From Nitrospira sp. (lineage in GTDB: Bacteria > Nitrospirota > Nitrospiria > Nitrospirales > Nitrospiraceae): a stretch of DNA of 64,000 bases. Position 1 is the stretch's first letter; every line of letters begins with the position of its first letter. Shown here piece after piece: positions 6,699 to 14,761 of the stretch. The stretch spans positions 3,760,179 to 3,824,178 of the forward strand of contig CP126121.1 in assembly GCA_030123625.1 (NCBI GenBank), in the 5' to 3' direction. Below the pieces are notes generated by a model. It had not been told where the DNA came from. It worked only from the letters and a program-made list of their open reading frames with translations, and made no database searches. Position numbers and translations under genes: made by a program.

Positions 6699-8873
6699 CT
6701 AATGACAGAGGCCATCGGCACCGCACGTAGTACCCGCAGGGCAGCAGCCCCCGTTGCAGCAGGTAGTACCCGCAGGACAGCAACCGCCGCCGCAGCACAC
6801 ACTGCCGCTCGGGCAGTTGTAGGTTTGGCAGCAGGTATTCCCCGTGGGCATGCACTCATCACCGCAAGCAGTCCACCCATTGAAGCACTCGCAGTTTCCG
6901 CGTTGACACGTTGCCACATTGGTAGTGCACTCTTTGCCACACTCGCCGCAGTTGTTCGAATCACTTTGAGTGTCGACGCAATGGCCGCCGCAGCACACAC
7001 GACCCGCAGCACACACCTCGTCACACCCTCCGCAGTTCTTCGAATCGGTGCTGAGATTCACGCAAGTATTGCAGCAGTCGGTTTCATTAGGGGGACACGC
7101 TTTATTACACTGCCCGACAACGACGTCGCAATCCGGATTTAGCGATCGTGCGCAGCTCTCCGCATCGCTGGCCGACAAGCCCCAATACGTATCATGTCTA
7201 CATGACAAACATTTTCCAAACCCGTCACGACAATAGACGCTGAATTGGAAGGGTCCGGCAGGGGGCCCCACAACGACGCTTCCCGCCGGATATTGTTGCT
7301 CCACACATGTGGTAGCTTCTGACATCGAGTTAGCTAAAACTGCCCATTCCTTAATAATACACTTATTATCTTGTCTCTCCACCACCAGATCAAACACCCG
7401 TGCCGTGCATTGTCCGTTCACGCAGCTGTTCGGTTTACCAGAGCACGTCGTCCCAGTACACAGAGTGCCGCAAGCGCCGCAATTGGAGGCATCGCTGGAA
7501 AGGTCCTTGCACACACCAGCACAACATCGCTGACCGCTTGGGCAGACGGTGCCACAGGCTCCGCAATTGTTTGGGTCGGTTTTGATATTCGTGCACGTAT
7601 CAGAGCAAACATCCGGCACGTTAGACGGACACACACATGTCCCCGACTGGCATTTCTTGCCGCCCCTGCACTGGTTTCCGCAAGCGCCACAGTTCTGTGA
7701 ATCGTTGCTTAGGTCCGTGCACACCCCTCCACAGTCCGTTAAGCCGGTCGGGCAGACACAGGCGCCGTTCGCACAAATCCTTCCAGGGGGACATCCATTG
7801 CCACAAGCGCCACAGTTCTGTGAATCGTTGCTTAGGTCCGTGCACACCCCTCCACAGTCCGTTAAGCCGGTCGGGCAGACACAGGCGCCGTTCGCACAAA
7901 TCCTTCCAGGGGGACATCCATTGCCACAAGTGCCACAATTGGCAACATCGTTACGAAGATCCTTACAAACGCCACTGCAGCAAGAGTACCCCGGTGGACA
8001 CGCATTCCCGCATGCACCGCAATTGTCTGTATCGTTCAGGAGGTGAGCGCAGGCTCCCGAAGGGCAACACAGGCCGCGCCCAGGAAGACAGCCAAACTGG
8101 GCCATGCACCTCGTCCCAGCATAATATGCGATACGATTGCAGTCTTCCTTGCAGTTGGGGTCATCCAATGGGCGACACTCGCTGAGACAGGTCGCATGAT
8201 CCTGGTCCTTCTGATTGAGGCAAGCGGTAAGTCGTTGGTTGTCGCAGATGGTTTCGGAGAGCAGACGACAGGCCCGGTCGAGCGGGTCGGAGGGATCTCG
8301 TCCGGCTACACAGATGGCACCGGGGGGGCAGCACTCTCCACGACAATCGGTACAGCACTGACCATTCTTGCAGGTTTGTCCTGCGGCGCACACTACCCCG
8401 CAATTTCCGCAGTTTGCAGGATCGTTGGTCAAGTCTACGCATGCGGTGCCGCAGCGGGTTAGACCTGGCGCACACCCTCCGGTGCAGCGACCGTTGGAAC
8501 ACGTGGTTCCTGCTGGGCAGGCGTTATTACATCGGCCGCAATTGAACGGATCGGAGGATAGGTCTGTACAATGGTTACCATCTCCGGGTTGGCCGTCTGG
8601 GCAGCAGCTCGCCCGATTCGCGCAACATCCACCGATACAGGTACGGCTTTCAGCATCGTACTCGCAGCAGGTCGTACCAGCCGGACAACCCGCGGCTGCG
8701 GCGAAAGACGTCGGAAAGCTGATAGCCGTACTTGCCAGTGCGAATGGAGTGCTGGCTGTCGGTAGGACTGAAGAAACAGGCCCGTCCCAACCCGCCACCC
8801 TTATGGAAGCGGTGGCATAGATGCGCCTTGCCTTACCCAGAGAACTCGGCACAGTGAATCCTGGCAGAGCCAT
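6699..8873 (-). CDS. Cysteine-rich repeat protein (Stigma1-like repeats)
   Basis: 724 aa built from about 40-residue Cys-rich units of the form C-PxGxxCxxGxCxCPxGLTxCGGVCxDLxxDxxNCGxCG, the type seen in plant Stigma1 and in many secreted proteobacterial and myxobacterial proteins. The first 65 residues are Ser/Thr/Ala-rich without a clear Sec signal. A distinct segment around residues 475-575 interrupts the array. The C-terminus carries very dense CCGGGCCPAGTTCC units. ATG start with GGGG upstream. Probably a disulfide-rich or metal-binding surface protein, and a possible substrate of the neighbouring proteases; the latter is speculation. Confidence 0.8.
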   Translation of the reverse strand: MALPGFTVPSSLGKARRIYATASIRVAGWDGPVSSVLPTASTPFALASTAISFPTSFAAAAGCPAGTTCCEYDAESRTCIGGCCANRASCCPDGQPGDGNHCTDLSSDPFNCGRCNNACPAGTTCSNGRCTGGCAPGLTRCGTACVDLTNDPANCGNCGVVCAAGQTCKNGQCCTDCRGECCPPGAICVAGRDPSDPLDRACRLLSETICDNQRLTACLNQKDQDHATCLSECRPLDDPNCKEDCNRIAYYAGTRCMAQFGCLPGRGLCCPSGACAHLLNDTDNCGACGNACPPGYSCCSGVCKDLRNDVANCGTCGNGCPPGRICANGACVCPTGLTDCGGVCTDLSNDSQNCGACGNGCPPGRICANGACVCPTGLTDCGGVCTDLSNDSQNCGACGNQCRGGKKCQSGTCVCPSNVPDVCSDTCTNIKTDPNNCGACGTVCPSGQRCCAGVCKDLSSDASNCGACGTLCTGTTCSGKPNSCVNGQCTARVFDLVVERQDNKCIIKEWAVLANSMSEATTCVEQQYPAGSVVVGPPAGPFQFSVYCRDGFGKCLSCRHDTYWGLSASDAESCARSLNPDCDVVVGQCNKACPPNETDCCNTCVNLSTDSKNCGGCDEVCAAGRVCCGGHCVDTQSDSNNCGECGKECTTNVATCQRGNCECFNGWTACGDECMPTGNTCCQTYNCPSGSVCCGGGCCPAGTTCCNGGCCPAGTTCGADGLCH
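7681..7926. repeat. Perfect 123-bp tandem duplication inside the Cys-rich gene
   Basis: Two adjacent 123-base copies (7681-7803 and 7804-7926) appear identical by eye. 123 bases is 41 codons, so the reading frame is kept and the repeat adds one structural unit (about residues 317-398). A recent in-frame expansion is the simplest explanation. Confidence 0.9.
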
Positions 8874-8918
8874 CGTGACACCCCTTTCCGACCGACTCGT
8901 CTGACTTACCGGACAGTT

Positions 8919-9836
8919 TTACGGTCTGATACACCGTTGCCAGTAATTAACCACGTAGGGCAGCTTTCCTGACAAATTCACGCGAGCATACATGCACGTC
9001 TGTACGCCGGTCCCGCGGTCAGTTGTTGTGACCATGACGTCTACGAGATTCTGGGATGGGCTGGTCACGGGAGCGGGCTTCGTCTCGACGGACGTCAACT
9101 GGGAATTATTGTTCAATGCGTCCCAGATCACCTGATAAAACTGGGGATCCTTCATCAGCAGAAACGCGACGGCGCGTTCCATAAATCTTCCGCTCGGAGC
9201 CAGGGACACAATCTGGTTGAATATGTCCGCAGCTGCCGCCCGAAACTTCTGTTCTGCGGCGCCCTTGGGGAGGGGTAGGTCGGCAATGAGTGCTGACCGG
9301 TCGAAGTTATAGATGACGTCGAAGATCAGGTAGGGCAGGGTCAACCCATTGCACGCCGATGGGTCGGCGACCGGCCCGATCGTGCCGATGACAGCAGACC
9401 GTTCTGTCTTGCACGCCTCCACCAGCATTGGATAGTCCAAAGGTGAGCGGGGCACCAGAATATATGTTTCCACCTCCTGAACCAGCAGCACAAAACACAT
9501 CTCGCGAACCAGGTAGGCGTTCTCCTGCATCCCGAGTATGCTGTGTAGGGCCGCGTCGTTAGAGAGGCCAGTTACTTTTGCTCGGGCCATCGTTCCCATA
9601 GCCTCTTTCTCCACCGATAGGCTTGGATACCTGGGGTCAACATCCCCGATGACATACACCCAAGGATCAGAGGCGGCTTGGGCTGTAGCGCGGGCCACGG
9701 GAGCACTACACGAGGAGCAGCCTTGAGCGGGAACCACCACCTGCGAAGCTGTCGCCGGGGGCGGCGTCATCATAGAATTCACCGGCGCATCGCCCACAGT
9801 TGAACCAGGATCTTGTTCTACTAGCGTTTCGTTCAT
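8919..9836 (-). CDS. PatG C-terminal-domain-like protein without protease domain
   Basis: 305 aa from the ATG at 9836, chosen over the ATG at 9851 because GGGAGG or GGAGGG precedes it by 5 bases. Residues about 55-300 match the conserved C-terminal region of PatA/PatG cyanobactin-maturation proteins as I remember it: VYVIGDVDPRYPSLSVEKE, YLVREMCFVLLVQEVETYIL, PRSPLDY, CNGLTLPYLIFDVIYNFD, and a final VDVMV...VNLSGKLPYVV. In PatG this region follows the subtilase; here the two are separate genes 276 bases apart (10113 to 9836) with one small gene between. The N-terminus has a Pro/Ala-rich tether with CSSC. Role of the domain is not established. Confidence 0.75.
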   Translation of the reverse strand: MNETLVEQDPGSTVGDAPVNSMMTPPPATASQVVVPAQGCSSCSAPVARATAQAASDPWVYVIGDVDPRYPSLSVEKEAMGTMARAKVTGLSNDAALHSILGMQENAYLVREMCFVLLVQEVETYILVPRSPLDYPMLVEACKTERSAVIGTIGPVADPSACNGLTLPYLIFDVIYNFDRSALIADLPLPKGAAEQKFRAAAADIFNQIVSLAPSGRFMERAVAFLLMKDPQFYQVIWDALNNNSQLTSVETKPAPVTSPSQNLVDVMVTTTDRGTGVQTCMYARVNLSGKLPYVVNYWQRCIRP

Positions 9837-9884
9837 AACATCCCTCCACATGTTTCAAAGTAGCAGACAGTACCTTTTTCTCGG

Positions 9885-10088
9885 CTATCGACGGGAAATT
9901 ACCATCCAGTGGTTTAGAGTCGCCGCACGTTTCTCACACCCCGCACAAGGCTTGATTCCTGACCTGTACGTAATTTTCTTTACGAGATCACCCAATCCAA
10001 TCTCTTCCTTTACCAGCCACCCCGGAAGACGCACGCGGTGAGGTTCGGTCTCCGGAACTCCTGCCTGTTTTTTGCGTTCTTCATCCAT
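9885..10088 (-). CDS. Small CxxC protein of the PatA/PatG-type cluster
   Basis: 67 aa, charged at the N-terminus (MDEERKKQAG), then VRLPGWLVKEEIGLGDLVKK, and a C-terminal GIKPCAGCEKRAATLN motif. The CxxC with following basic residues could bind metal or be a redox or modification site. I recall similar proteins beside PatG-like genes, but cannot name a family. It sits 24 bases after the compact subtilase and 48 bases before the PatG-C-like gene. GAGGG lies 11 bases before the ATG. Could be a precursor peptide, an adaptor, or a small regulator. Confidence 0.7.
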   Translation of the reverse strand: MDEERKKQAGVPETEPHRVRLPGWLVKEEIGLGDLVKKITYRSGIKPCAGCEKRAATLNHWMVISRR

Positions 10089-10112
10089 ACTGTTTTTAGC
10101 CCTCGGATAATG

Positions 10113-11000
10113 CTACCAGCGCCTTCCTGTTAGCGCCTGATAGGTCGACCATGCGTTCAGCATCGGAGGCACGAGCCCCATCCGGCGCTGCCGCGTAGGA
10201 TTTGCTATCGCAAACCTCAAATCTGCGGCTTTTACCCTCGGCAGTTTGGACCACAACAGCGCAAGAGCGCCCGTAACAAAGGCGGTGGCGACGCTGGTCC
10301 CACTGATCGTCAGCGGTTTGCCGTTTGTGCCGAGACTGGTGATCTCTTTGCCCGGAGCGCTGATGCCTCGCCTTCCGACCTGCGCAGAAAAGTTCGATCC
10401 CTGGAGTGGCTGACCCGCATGATCGCACGCCATCACGGGGAGTGCCCAGGCATGCCGTGTGAATGTTGATGTGGAGTCAGGAATTTGGTTAGCTGCCGCT
10501 ACGACAGGAATCACTCCGCGGCTTGTCGCGAACTGCAGAGCATCATCTAGGTGATGTGCCCCTCTACCTGGTGATCCGGTGAGATTCACACTGAGATTGA
10601 GAATACGAGCTCCAGCCTGCACGCAGTCGACAATCGCTGCCGCCAAAACCTCGGGCGTAGTGGAAGGGGTGACTCCTCCTCGGGGCTGTACTTCCGAAAA
10701 AATAGGCCGCAGAAGAAATGTGCAACCGGGACAGATGGCGGGGGCCGCAGAACCGCGCTGCGCAGCGAGCATTCCGGTCACAAAAGTGCCGTGGGAACAT
10801 GCCGCACTGTCGCGATGTGCGCAAGCAGCAGAGGCTGTTCCCGCAATTTCGCGAATTCCTTGCCCCTCCAAGTTCGGATGGTCTAGCAGGACGGGGCCAT
10901 CGATCAACCCAATTGTGATCTCCGGCTCGCCCCTCGTCATTCGCAGGAGCGGTGTCAGTCCGATCACATCAAAGGCTTCCATGTCGATTTCCGCTCCCAT
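10113..11000 (-). CDS. Compact PatA/PatG-type subtilase
   Basis: 295 aa, essentially only an S8 catalytic domain. Triad: Asp34 (GLIDGPVLLDHPNL), His70 (CSHGTFVTGML) and Ser236 (ISGTSVATAFVTG); oxyanion Asn171 (VAAANQ). The SHGTFV...ICPGCTFLLRPIF signature, instead of the usual HGTHVAG, is what I associate with PatA/PatG proteases of cyanobactin clusters. No signal peptide or prodomain, consistent with intracellular peptide processing. First gene of the minus-strand cluster. ATG at 11000; an internal ATG at residue 7 is an alternative. Confidence 0.85.
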   Translation of the reverse strand: MGAEIDMEAFDVIGLTPLLRMTRGEPEITIGLIDGPVLLDHPNLEGQGIREIAGTASAACAHRDSAACSHGTFVTGMLAAQRGSAAPAICPGCTFLLRPIFSEVQPRGGVTPSTTPEVLAAAIVDCVQAGARILNLSVNLTGSPGRGAHHLDDALQFATSRGVIPVVAAANQIPDSTSTFTRHAWALPVMACDHAGQPLQGSNFSAQVGRRGISAPGKEITSLGTNGKPLTISGTSVATAFVTGALALLWSKLPRVKAADLRFAIANPTRQRRMGLVPPMLNAWSTYQALTGRRW

Positions 11001-11887
11001 GCCTCAAGCGAAAATTTTTCGTCCCCCCCTTGCTGTGGACCTCCACCTTTCAGGAGGCTAATGATTTGACAGGGGGACGTCGCCTGGTTACCCACTCAGT
11101 ACCTCGGGATCAGATGGATACGCGAGACGGTACCCTACACAGGATCGTTTGTATGGCCACCCAATATATAGATCTTAATGGTATCTGCATAGATACAAAT
11201 GGCTCTATCGATTGACTGCTCGGCTTCAGTGGAAGGGGCGAGTTTCCTTTATTTCCTCTCTGCCTCAAGTGATGCACTTAGTAATCGATCGACCTATGGC
11301 GACTAGCCCTCGCTGGAACGCAAGACTTCCTGCCGAGGGTATTACGGCAAAAAATTTGAGCAATTCCCGGGCCAGAATGCTTGCACTGACCTGACTTCGA
11401 CGACTTGAGTTCAGTGGACTTTTCGAAATCCAAGGATTGCGCGAGATTCTGAATGTCAACAAGTCGTCATGCTCAGACAATGGTGTGAAGGTTTCAACAC
11501 CATGCGACCATGTAGCTCAACTAGACAGAATCTAAAAGGATACGATATGCATCTAAATGGATTCAGCTCAGATGTCGCAGATGAAGCCCATGCGGAAGGT
11601 GGCGTGGTGACTAGAGTCTATAAAGGACACGAAAACAGGAATTGTATTTTCTGTCACTACAAGGCACCGTTTTTGCGTGATACTCCGAAGACGTCCATTC
11701 TCTTCATTTACAAATAGACCAGGTTAACAGTCCGTTGTACTGGGATGGAGCGATTCTTTTCCCGACTCTCTCGAGCCCCAGTACGTAGATACACTCGAAT
11801 CATCCTGGCATGATAGTGATGTTTGACCTATAATCCTCAGGTGTCTAACGAAAATCGTTACCTCATCACGACAGTGAGGAGTGGCGC
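11001..11887. other. Probable regulatory region upstream of the protease cluster
   Basis: I see no supported gene here. Candidate ORFs at 11265-11480 (minus) and 11469-11717 (plus) have no ribosome binding site or recognisable motif. The region lies between the divergent protease cluster (minus) and the 56-aa gene (plus), so it should hold both promoters. It contains the short palindrome at 11181-11196. Confidence 0.45.
11181..11196. promoter_or_regulatory. Perfect short palindrome, possible operator
   Basis: GTATCT-GCAT-AGATAC is a perfect 6-4-6 inverted repeat in an AT-rich stretch about 180 bases upstream of the first protease gene. Spacing suits a dimeric repressor site. No cognate regulator is seen in the cluster. 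Confidence 0.35.
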
Positions 11888-12058
11888 ATGGCCACAAGAA
11901 CGACGCACCGAAGCTCCAAAGGCACAAGACTCTGCGCGGTTCGAGATAAGAACGGCCGATTTGAAGACACTCAGACTTACAAACAGTCACATGGCGTGGA
12001 ATCAAGTGCTAGAGCAAACGAGAGAAGAAAGCGCAGTAGGCTAGCCGCCATCGATTGA
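11888..12058 (+). CDS. Small basic protein, conserved-looking (56 aa)
   Basis: Starts MATRTTHRSSKGTRLCAVRD and continues KNGRFEDTQTYKQSHG with a basic end RRKRSRLAAID. I recall many bacterial small proteins with the pattern TxRSSxGTKLYAVRDxxGQFKDIQxYKRAHG, so this is probably a real gene of unknown function. GTGAGGAG at about 11873-11880 is a good ribosome binding site 7 bases before the ATG. High Lys/Arg suggests nucleic-acid binding, but this is inference. Cys replaces the usual Tyr. Confidence 0.72.
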   Translation: MATRTTHRSSKGTRLCAVRDKNGRFEDTQTYKQSHGVESSARANERRKRSRLAAID

Positions 12059-12149
12059 GCCGGGGACAGGTAGTTGGATGGATGATCTTATGTCGAGTGG
12101 TGCGCCACCGGTCAGCAGTTCCGATCGAGTCTCGTGAAAGGAGACAGCT

Positions 12150-13028
12150 ATGCTTATCATCGATACCTCACGCAATACCACAGGGAAACTCTCCTGCCTG
12201 GTCGCGCATGATGTAAAGACAATCATTCGGTACTACAACTTCAGCAATTCGCAAAAGTTTCCGGATAAGTGCTTGACGCTTGCCGAAGCGCAAGCCATCT
12301 CCGCACAAGGGATGAACATTGCCGTTGTCTTTCAACAACGGCAAGATCGGGCAGAAGACTTTTCGGAGATCAAAGGCTATGAGGCGGGCCGCCGAGCCTA
12401 CCGTTATGCGCTCAACGATATCGATCAACCGGAAGGATCTGGGATTTATTTTGGCGTAGATTTCGATGCCACCGATGACGAAATCAAGCGTTGTGTAATT
12501 CCGTATTTTCAAGGCGTGCATCGAGCTTTCAATGAGGTGTCCGGCGATCAACCGACTTACCGCGTCGGCGTCTACGGTTCTGGTGCGACGAGTGGTGCCT
12601 TGGTAAAGAAAAAGCTGTGCTCGCTCGTCTGGCTAGCCATGTCGCGTGGCTATCGTGGCACGCAGGACGCGATCAACAACGGCGCCTATCATTTGGCGCA
12701 ACAAGCTCCTGAGAAGACAGTCTGTCAGTTGGATATAGACTACAATTCTGTGAACCCCGAGAAGACAGACTTTGGGTCATTCGTGGTCCCGTACGAAGAG
12801 TCACCGGCCGAACCCGTCCTCGATGAAAAACGCTATGAAGTCATTTCCCGTTCGAGACTGATGTTGCGCGAAGGACCCGGCACAAACTTCAGTATTGTCG
12901 GGAGCCTCCAACCTGGGCAGCGTGTTGCAGCCACACCATATGATGAACAATGGTCTAGCATTGATGTTGAGGGCGATGGCCTCATTGATGGGTTCGCAGC
13001 GTCTGCGTATTTGAAAAAAATCGTGTGA
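12150..13028 (+). CDS. DUF1906 glycoside-hydrolase-like protein with SH3 domain
   Basis: 292 aa. Residues 1-210 fit DUF1906 (Rv2525c-like, a TIM-barrel related to GH25): an early TIIRYYNF strand, acidic IYFGVDFDATDDE, YRVGVYGSG and a late LDIDYNS. Residues about 225-292 form a bacterial SH3 domain (SRLMLREGPGTNFSIVGSLQ...). Such proteins act on, or bind, peptidoglycan-type sugars; catalytic activity is unproven for the family. No signal peptide. Strong GAAAGGAG ribosome binding site before ATG 12150. It heads a group with an unknown protein and a broken GH25-like gene. Confidence 0.88.
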   Translation: MLIIDTSRNTTGKLSCLVAHDVKTIIRYYNFSNSQKFPDKCLTLAEAQAISAQGMNIAVVFQQRQDRAEDFSEIKGYEAGRRAYRYALNDIDQPEGSGIYFGVDFDATDDEIKRCVIPYFQGVHRAFNEVSGDQPTYRVGVYGSGATSGALVKKKLCSLVWLAMSRGYRGTQDAINNGAYHLAQQAPEKTVCQLDIDYNSVNPEKTDFGSFVVPYEESPAEPVLDEKRYEVISRSRLMLREGPGTNFSIVGSLQPGQRVAATPYDEQWSSIDVEGDGLIDGFAASAYLKKIV

Positions 13029-13088
13029 GTCCACTGATCAGTCAAAGACTCAGCGCAGGGACGCCGTCGCCTTGCCTAGGGAGGTTAT

Positions 13089-13781
13089 GTGGGGAACACT
13101 AGACACAAGAAGGAAGTCATTACAAATTGTCGTGTCAGCAAGAATATGCTGAAACCCCTCAAAGAGGCGATGGCTCAGTGGAATCCTGATCCTGACAGCG
13201 AATGGCCGGAATGGGCGGACAATATCATTTCAGTTAGGGCCCTTGCCTATTCCCCCTGCGGCATGATGACCAGACAAGGTACGTCGATCGAACACAAGCA
13301 TGCTGCAAATGAATTGGCCATGTGTCAGCGACTATCCTCCCAGGCAGCCAAGATCATGAAAGGCATTCCCGTTACAATGAGCGATGAGGGGGACAACGAA
13401 TTTGTACCGTTCTATATTTGTGGAACAGTGGGAGCCAAGGTTCCTGAGAAAATCACGGAAAAGTATCTACGGTCGGCTTTCGGAGGGATCATTCATCCGA
13501 GAATCGACATTACGATCTACGCCATGAAAGCAAGGGGAGAGTGGTGGGATCGTTTCACCAGCCAGGATCGAACGGATCACTATGAAAAGGGATTGCGTGC
13601 ACGAAAAGCCCTAGTCGACTGGTTTCATGCCAGCAAGGATTTACACAGTCCCACCTTTGTTAGTATGGGACTAAAGGGCTATGCCGAACCGGGGTTTGGT
13701 TCAATGTTTCCACAGCTCTCTTTAGCTATTACTAAAAAGGGAAGTCTGGTTGGTTTATGTGTCTGTCTGGCGTGGACATAG
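13089..13781 (+). CDS. Unknown protein with a C-terminal domain duplicated at 17.3 kb
   Basis: 230 aa from GTG 13089, preceded by GGGAGG 5 bases upstream. Residues about 1-180 contain Trp-rich segments (AMAQWNPDPDSEWPEWADNI; ARGEWWDRF) and a Cys/Met patch. The last 45 residues (from HSPTFVSMGLKGY to CVCLAWT) recur in the fragment at 17097-17387, with 31 of 45 identical by my count. I do not recognise the family. It lies 60 bases after the DUF1906 gene and before the GH25-like pseudogene, so a link with cell-wall-active proteins is possible. Confidence 0.7.
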   Translation: MGNTRHKKEVITNCRVSKNMLKPLKEAMAQWNPDPDSEWPEWADNIISVRALAYSPCGMMTRQGTSIEHKHAANELAMCQRLSSQAAKIMKGIPVTMSDEGDNEFVPFYICGTVGAKVPEKITEKYLRSAFGGIIHPRIDITIYAMKARGEWWDRFTSQDRTDHYEKGLRARKALVDWFHASKDLHSPTFVSMGLKGYAEPGFGSMFPQLSLAITKKGSLVGLCVCLAWT

Positions 13782-13884
13782 ACGCGTTTAAATATACGAC
13801 TTGTTGCGCGGACATAATGTGCTGCTTCCGACTCACCTGACTGAGCCTACCCATTGGTGTGATGCTGGTAAAGGACGAAACCAT

Positions 13885-14614
13885 ATGCAACTTGCCGCAC
13901 TAATTTTCACCATCTGCTGGACTACATGGGCCTCGGCATCTGAATTCGACGTACCCCGGAAGGATCAGACCGTCGCGCTCGTCATTGACCCGTTCTACGC
14001 AAATACAATCGACTGGACGAAGCTAGCAGCTGAACAACGCGTGGTAGCCATCATTCGAAAGGCCACGATTGGAACCAATTGGAAACCAAGAGAATCAATC
14101 CCGGCGACAAGAAGCGCAGAGAGGAGTCGTTTCAGCGTGGTTATCTCTAGGCTTGTAACACTGGGGAGTCGCGGGAGATCCTGAGAAGCAGGCCGATTTC
14201 TATATCGACACAGTAAAGCCCGAAGCTAACGAACTCATTGCCTTGGATCTCGAAGAGGCGCAGTAGAAAAAACTCATGAACCTCGACGAGGCTATTCTCT
14301 TTATGGAGCGCATCAAATCTCATACAGGGCGGTATCCGGTGCTCTACACAACCCACTCCAGTGCAAAGCTCATCTCCTCCAAGTACAAACATAGTGTATT
14401 CGTCAACACACCGCTCTGGTACGCGAGGTTCGGAGCGAAGGTCAGGGACTTTCCGTCGGGTGTGTGGCCAAGCTACATGCTCTGGCAGTTCTCGAGTGAA
14501 CTACTGCCGGAGTTGCCGGTGCCGGGTACAAAGTCAGACATGGACATCAACGTTTTTAACGGTACCGTAGAAGAGCTGAAAGCAGCTTGGCCGCTAACAA
14601 AGATTGCGCCATGA
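13885..14614 (+). pseudogene. GH25 muramidase-like gene, broken
   Basis: From ATG 13885 (AAGGACG upstream) there is a signal-peptide-like MQLAALIFTICWTTWASA, then VALVIDPFYANTIDW and VVAIIRKATIGT typical of GH25/lysozyme-like barrels. Frame is lost near 14090; fragments NPGDKKRREESFQRGYL and HWGVAGDPEKQADFYIDTV continue in other frames. There is a TAA in place of the Tyr before HWG, and an in-frame TAG after ALDLEEAQ near 14264. From 14276 the frame is open to 14614 (RTGRYPVLYTTH-like segment, final ELKAAWPLTKIAP). Several independent lesions make sequencing error unlikely. The intact ancestor would have been secreted. Confidence 0.8.
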
Positions 14615-14761
14615 GGGAGGGCATTTCAAACCGGGGGTATTGCTATACAGCTGCCCGTGTGAGGAGAGCATCACAAACCTTAGTGTCACGCTGATACCTT
14701 CTGGAACCGCGGATATCAATGGAACGTGAAACAAGCACAAAGAAAGCAGGATGATATCCCC

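Noticed and set aside
7549..8185. Long plus-strand ORFs with repeated segments
   Set aside because: They are antisense shadows of the minus-strand Cys-rich gene; their repeats arise from the 123-bp duplication.
6699..8873. CRISPR-like array suggested by the spaced repeats
   Set aside because: Repeats are 123 bp, adjacent and in frame within one coding gene; no spacers.
11500..11545. TAGCTCAACTAGACAGA resembles a tRNA D-arm
   Set aside because: No acceptor, anticodon or T arm can be paired around it.
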